Origin: CBDCWQ01 sp965223435
GTDB taxonomy: Bacteria; Myxococcota; Kuafuiibacteriia; Kuafuiibacteriales; Kuafuiibacteriaceae
Length of the DNA stretch: 64,000 nucleotides
Direction of reading: 5' to 3'
Assembly: GCA_965223435.1 (NCBI GenBank)
Contig: CBDCWQ010000022.1
Location: 1,116,001-1,180,000, forward strand
In this document: positions 60,080 to 64,000 of the stretch, in pieces
Layout: the number at the start of each line of letters is the position of its first letter
Numbering within the stretch: the stretch's first letter is position 1
The notes under the pieces: model-generated
What the model was told of the DNA's origin: nothing
Seen by the model: the letters and a program-made list of their open reading frames with translations, nothing else
Databases searched by the model: none
Made by a program: the position numbers and the translations under genes

Positions 60080-63000
60080 CTACTCGCGGCTCTTGAAAAT
60101 GCTGTTGAAGACATCGGCCACCTGTTCGGTGACGGGTTTTGGAAGATGCACCGTATGGTGGTTTGGTTTGTTGCCGGTCTGTTCCACCTTGAGGCTTTTT
60201 TCCACCTCACTTTTAGGGGCTGATCTATGTTTCGAGCCGCCCTGCGCCCGCTTCTGAAGTTTGGTTGACGCCCCTTGCGGAAACCCGCGGGCCTCGGCCT
60301 TGGCCGCGTCTGCAGCAAGGTCAGCGGCGGCTTCGGGCCCCTTACCCAGGCGAACCAAGTGCCCATTTTTGATGCAAGTGTTGTGTGTCCAGGCGAGGGT
60401 GTCGCCGGCGAAGTAGGTGTGGAAGTCTTCGACGGTGAAGTTGTAGACCTCTTGGGGGCCGTGGGTGCTGGCGACCGAGTCAACACGGGACCAGCCTGAC
60501 AGAGTCCAGATCGAAATGCCAGATTCGAGGGCGATTGCGGGTTGCCAACGGTGTTCCGTCCAGAACTCGTGGGATTCGGTGACCGTGAGGACTTGGGGGG
60601 TGCCGGTTGGGAGGGTGAGGGTGAGTTCGACGATTTTGTTGGAGGGCTGCGCCATGGTGGCGGTGACGGTTTTCCAGGCGTGTTCGCCGGTTTGGTCGTT
60701 GCGAGCCCAGACGGTGTCGCCGATAGAGATTTGTTCGATGGGGGTTTGGCCCTGGGCGGTGAGGATGAGGGTGCCGGCGGCGAAGCAGGCTTTTTTGGCG
60801 AATCGGCGGACGCGTTTGAGGGCGGAGAAGCCGGCGCCTGGGAGGACGAGGCCGGCGGCGAATAGGGCTACGGAGAGGGCCTTGTCGGCGGTCGACAGGC
60901 AAGGGTCCATGAGGTCGATGATGACGGAGATGGCATCGGCGGCAGAGAGGGCGATTTCGGCAAGGAGGAGGGCGGCAGCGATGGGGACGAATACCAGTTC
61001 GCCCGTCGGGTCGATGAGGTTGACGGGGTCGTTGAAGGCGTAGACGTAGAGGGAGGTGTCGCCGGCAGCGAAGCCGAGGGGGTCCATGGCGGTCCAGCGG
61101 CCGACTTCGGGGTCGTAGTCGCGGGCGCCGAAGCGGACCAGGCCGGTTTCGGGGTCGTAGAGGCCGCCGGCGAAGCCGAAGGGTTGGAAGCCGGGGTTGG
61201 TGTCGGCTTCGACTTGGCCGAATGGGGTGTAGCGCAGGGACTGGACGACCTCGCCGGTGGTGGTATTGACAACCAGGCGGACGCTGCCACGGACGTCGGT
61301 CACGAAACGGTAGAGGGTGGCGTTGCGGACCATGTAGTCTGGGGCGTTTTGCTGGGTGGCGTAGATGAACTGGGACACGATGTTTCCGTCGACGTCGAGT
61401 TCAGCGATGGGGTTTAGCTGGTCGCCGTACAACCAGCCTTGGAAGGGGTGGCCGGTGGATTGTCGGCCGACGCGGCGATGGGCGGCGTCGATGACGTAGC
61501 GAATCTCTCGTTGGTCGGGAAGTACGACGTGGAGCAGGTCGCCGGCGGTGTTGTAGGTGTACTCGGTATGCGTCTGGGCGTCGGGATTGGTGCGTCGGGT
61601 TAAGAAACCGGTCGGGCTGTAGGCGTAGGTTTGGGGGCCGTACCGGGTCATTCGGTCGCGGGCGTCGTATTCGGCGGTGACGGTCTCGTTGGTGGTGGGG
61701 TGGCGCTCGAGGGTGCGGTTCCCGTTGGCGTCGTAGGCGTACTCGAGCTGGACCACGCCGGCGTGGCTGACGGACTCAAGTTGGCCGCCCGGGGTGTACG
61801 TGTATGCGGTACGCTGGGCTTCGCCTTGAATTCGCTCCTCGACGGAGACGATTTGGCCAAGCTGGTCACGGGTCAGGTTTGTTTCGTACAGCGTGGTCTG
61901 GCCCTGGGTGACGGTATGGGACGCCCTTTCGCCATAGGGGGTGGTGCGCAAAACGGTGCGGAGCGTGCCTATTTCGCTTCCGACGATCAGTCCGTTGGCG
62001 GGATCTCGGCGGACCTGGAGGTCTCCCGCCGAGACCAGCAATCCGTCGCGGTCGTGGGCATAAGAAATGGTTTGGCCACCTTCGACCGTGAGGCTCGCTA
62101 GGCTCAGGTCCGGATTGAAGGTCCGGCGAACTTGGCCGCTGACTTCACCGGTCCACGTGACCTCGGTGAGAAGGGGGCCGTCGTAGCTGTAGGCCAGATC
62201 TACGCTGGAGGAATCCTTCCGATGGGCGAGTTTGCCGGTGTCCGCATCGTATTCGAAGGTGGTTTGACTTTCGGGGCGGACCACACGGGTCAGGCGACCC
62301 ATGGCATCGTAGTGGCTCTCGAGCTCGCTGAGGTCCGGTAGGCGAACGCCAGTCAGCTGCGCATCGAGGTTGTAGGTGTATTCGACGCGGCCGGCGCCGT
62401 CACCTACCATGGGCATGACGTAGCTTTGACTGAGACCCCTCGAATCATGGGTGAAAGCGTGCGCTGGACGGCCCGGCGGTTTCAGGCTTGTGAGGTTGCC
62501 TGCGGGGTCATATTGGTACTTCACTTCTTGGCCGTCGGGGAGCACGTTTTTCAACAGCTGGCTCACGAGGTCGTATTCGAATGTTTCTTCGCGACCTAGG
62601 GGGTCGATGGTTGCTTGAATTTCACCTCGAGCGTCGTAGACCATCTTGGAGACCCGGTCGCCTTGGGTCGTCGAGGTGAGCCGACCCCGTTCGTCGTACT
62701 CGTACACTACGGGGAGGTACCCGGGGACCTCGACGCGGACGACACGGCCTTGGGCATCCAATCGGGTGGTGGTCTCCCGGCCTTCGGGGCTCACCGTCAC
62801 GAAGGTTTGGGCCGTTCGATCGTAGATGAGGCGGCGTGGGTTTCCGTTGGTCGTCACGGTGTCTGTTTGTTTGAGCAGCGCATCGTGATCATCGAGCTCG
62901 ACTTCGCGTTTGGCCGTGGTCACCGACGTCAGGCCACCGGGAGTACGGACCTCCATCCTTTTGGTGAGCGGGGCTTGTGCGCCAAAACGAGGGTCCGGCT

Positions 63001-64000
63001 GAAGTTCAAGTCGGGCCGTCGTGCCATCGGCGTAAGTCATCTCGCGAACGCTGTTGGGCTTCTCAATGACGGACGTACGCGTACCGTCTGGGCTTTGGAC
63101 CGTCTTTTCTTGGCTGCCGTCCTCGAGGGTCTTGGTGATGTATTTGGTTTTCACACCCTCGGGTGACGAGAATTCGACCTCATACCCGTTTTCGAGCTCC
63201 GAACGAACAAGAACGCGCTCGCCGCCTACGGAGTCGATGTCGCGGGTAAGGCGACCCAGTTCGTCGTATTCAAAATGGGACGTCGAACCCCTGGGGTCTG
63301 ACGTCGACGCCAAAAGCCCGTGTTCATCGTGGTAGGTAAACGAGTAGGTCTCACCATTGGGGTTGGTGATGGTGCTGATGAAGCCGTCTCTATTGTTGGT
63401 TAAGCGGGTCTGATGACCATAGGGTCCGGTGATAAGAACCGGTAGGCCATGCTCGTTGCGCTCGATGGTGGTTGTGTCCCCATCCAAATCTTGTACCGAT
63501 GTAAGCCTTCTCGATGAATCATAAGAAAACGAATAGATCAGGGCACCGGTTTCTGCATCGATCGTTTCTTTGTGATCTCCAAAGACATCAAAGACATAGA
63601 TCTCATCGCCACCCGCATCGACAATGTTTCTTGTCGGTCTCAACATAGCCCGCTCGGTTCGGATGCTTCCGTCAGGCATCACGACGACCCGCCCCCCGAG
63701 CAATCGCTCTGAGCCCACCCATACCGAATAGAGCCGGCCAAGGCTGAGATACCCGATATAGGCTATCGTCCTTTTTCCATCGATTTCGCGACCTCGGTTT
63801 ACGAAGAATATCGTTCCGTCTTCACCAACCTCAACGACGCCCGGGCTGAAGAGAGTTCCGGTGGCCGGCGAGCCATCGGTGAATGGCACCCCTGGCCCCG
63901 AATAGGGATTGCCACGACTTTCGGCGATGACATTGATGATCCCCTGGGGTGAAATTCTGCGAATGCCATCCATATCCACAAAATAGACACTTCCGTCCGG
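60080..64000 (-). CDS. Rhs/YD-repeat polymorphic toxin with Hint domain (5' end outside window)
   Basis: At least 1306 residues; the frame is open past the internal Met at 63979 to the window edge. The N-terminal visible part has NHL/teneurin-like repeats (SVYFVDMDGIRRISPQG, GTIFFVNRG). Then come about 20 YD repeats (for example YDARGEIQATIDPLGR), the Rhs core ARDYDPEVGRWTAMDPLGF, two hydrophobic segments, and a pretoxin Hint domain from CFAAGTLILTAQGQTPIEQI to DTLAWTHNTC, with the first Cys and terminal His-Asn-Thr-Cys present. The last about 95 residues are the toxin tip (HHTVHLPKPVTEQVADVFNS), family not recognised. The Hint domain should release the tip by self-cleavage. Confidence 0.9.
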   Translation of the reverse strand, partial: PDGSVYFVDMDGIRRISPQGIINVIAESRGNPYSGPGVPFTDGSPATGTLFSPGVVEVGEDGTIFFVNRGREIDGKRTIAYIGYLSLGRLYSVWVGSERLLGGRVVVMPDGSIRTERAMLRPTRNIVDAGGDEIYVFDVFGDHKETIDAETGALIYSFSYDSSRRLTSVQDLDGDTTTIERNEHGLPVLITGPYGHQTRLTNNRDGFISTITNPNGETYSFTYHDEHGLLASTSDPRGSTSHFEYDELGRLTRDIDSVGGERVLVRSELENGYEVEFSSPEGVKTKYITKTLEDGSQEKTVQSPDGTRTSVIEKPNSVREMTYADGTTARLELQPDPRFGAQAPLTKRMEVRTPGGLTSVTTAKREVELDDHDALLKQTDTVTTNGNPRRLIYDRTAQTFVTVSPEGRETTTRLDAQGRVVRVEVPGYLPVVYEYDERGRLTSTTQGDRVSKMVYDARGEIQATIDPLGREETFEYDLVSQLLKNVLPDGQEVKYQYDPAGNLTSLKPPGRPAHAFTHDSRGLSQSYVMPMVGDGAGRVEYTYNLDAQLTGVRLPDLSELESHYDAMGRLTRVVRPESQTTFEYDADTGKLAHRKDSSSVDLAYSYDGPLLTEVTWTGEVSGQVRRTFNPDLSLASLTVEGGQTISYAHDRDGLLVSAGDLQVRRDPANGLIVGSEIGTLRTVLRTTPYGERASHTVTQGQTTLYETNLTRDQLGQIVSVEERIQGEAQRTAYTYTPGGQLESVSHAGVVQLEYAYDANGNRTLERHPTTNETVTAEYDARDRMTRYGPQTYAYSPTGFLTRRTNPDAQTHTEYTYNTAGDLLHVVLPDQREIRYVIDAAHRRVGRQSTGHPFQGWLYGDQLNPIAELDVDGNIVSQFIYATQQNAPDYMVRNATLYRFVTDVRGSVRLVVNTTTGEVVQSLRYTPFGQVEADTNPGFQPFGFAGGLYDPETGLVRFGARDYDPEVGRWTAMDPLGFAAGDTSLYVYAFNDPVNLIDPTGELVFVPIAAALLLAEIALSAADAISVIIDLMDPCLSTADKALSVALFAAGLVLPGAGFSALKRVRRFAKKACFAAGTLILTAQGQTPIEQISIGDTVWARNDQTGEHAWKTVTATMAQPSNKIVELTLTLPTGTPQVLTVTESHEFWTEHRWQPAIALESGISIWTLSGWSRVDSVASTHGPQEVYNFTVEDFHTYFAGDTLAWTHNTCIKNGHLVRLGKGPEAAADLAADAAKAEARGFPQGASTKLQKRAQGGSKHRSAPKSEVEKSLKVEQTGNKPNHHTVHLPKPVTEQVADVFNSIFKSRE

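Overview
The window looks like part of a Myxococcota (delta-proteobacterial) chromosome. This is inferred from gene content, not from a database search: several Ser/Thr protein kinases, PilZ proteins, a sigma-54 enhancer-binding regulator, an ECF sigma factor, a FecR protein with a Cys-rich eukaryote-like repeat, many lipoproteins and secreted proteases, and dense GC-rich coding. No rRNA, tRNA or CRISPR array was recognised.

Layout. 1-3.4 kb is worn accessory DNA: the end of an unknown gene, a toxin-antitoxin pair with a broken toxin, a duplicated acetyltransferase locus with one copy internally deleted, and a frameshifted retropepsin-like gene. 3.9-14.8 kb encodes exported proteins (trypsin/PAN lipoprotein, subtilisin lipoprotein, FecR-type protein, M19-like dipeptidase) and is interrupted by an IS630 element. 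14.9-38.2 kb is mostly a conserved backbone: a divergent two-component pair, slt-feoA-feoB-small membrane protein operon, mgtE, an NtrC-type regulator, a sorbosone-dehydrogenase/dihaem lipoprotein, PilZ, an ECF sigma factor, hydrolase/hotdog pair, M50-like protease, Bax-inhibitor-1 protein, a Ser/Thr kinase, a deoxyhypusine-synthase-like enzyme and a DUF3857/transglutaminase membrane protein.

38.2-48.5 kb is the most interesting part. Two paralogous partner-switching modules face away from each other across a decayed fatty acid desaturase gene. Module 1 (minus strand) is receiver-SpoIIE phosphatase, HATPase regulator, small antagonist-like protein, Ser/Thr kinase. Module 2 (plus strand, visibly richer in A+T) is PilZ-methyltransferase fusion, histidine kinase-receiver-SpoIIE phosphatase, antagonist-like protein, HATPase regulator. 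Remnants of at least one further module lie at 48.6-49.6 kb and 51.5-51.8 kb. The likely logic is that input signals (phosphorelay, cyclic-di-GMP) set SpoIIE phosphatase activity, which sets the phosphorylation state of the antagonist-like protein and so its binding to the HATPase protein.

49.6-53.1 kb is a graveyard of group II intron, serine recombinase and Rhs fragments. 53.1-59.5 kb is a nested transposon: an IS256-family element carries an IS21-family element in its 3' end (6-bp target duplication CCTCCT) and an IS630 element just after its transposase stop codon; this IS630 is a second copy of the one at 5.7 kb. 59.6-64 kb holds an Rhs/YD-repeat polymorphic toxin with a pretoxin Hint domain and its candidate immunity gene; the Rhs gene runs off the right edge. 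The orphan Rhs fragment at 50.7-51.4 kb is a paralogous copy of its 3' core with a precise 66-bp in-frame loss of the Hint catalytic start.
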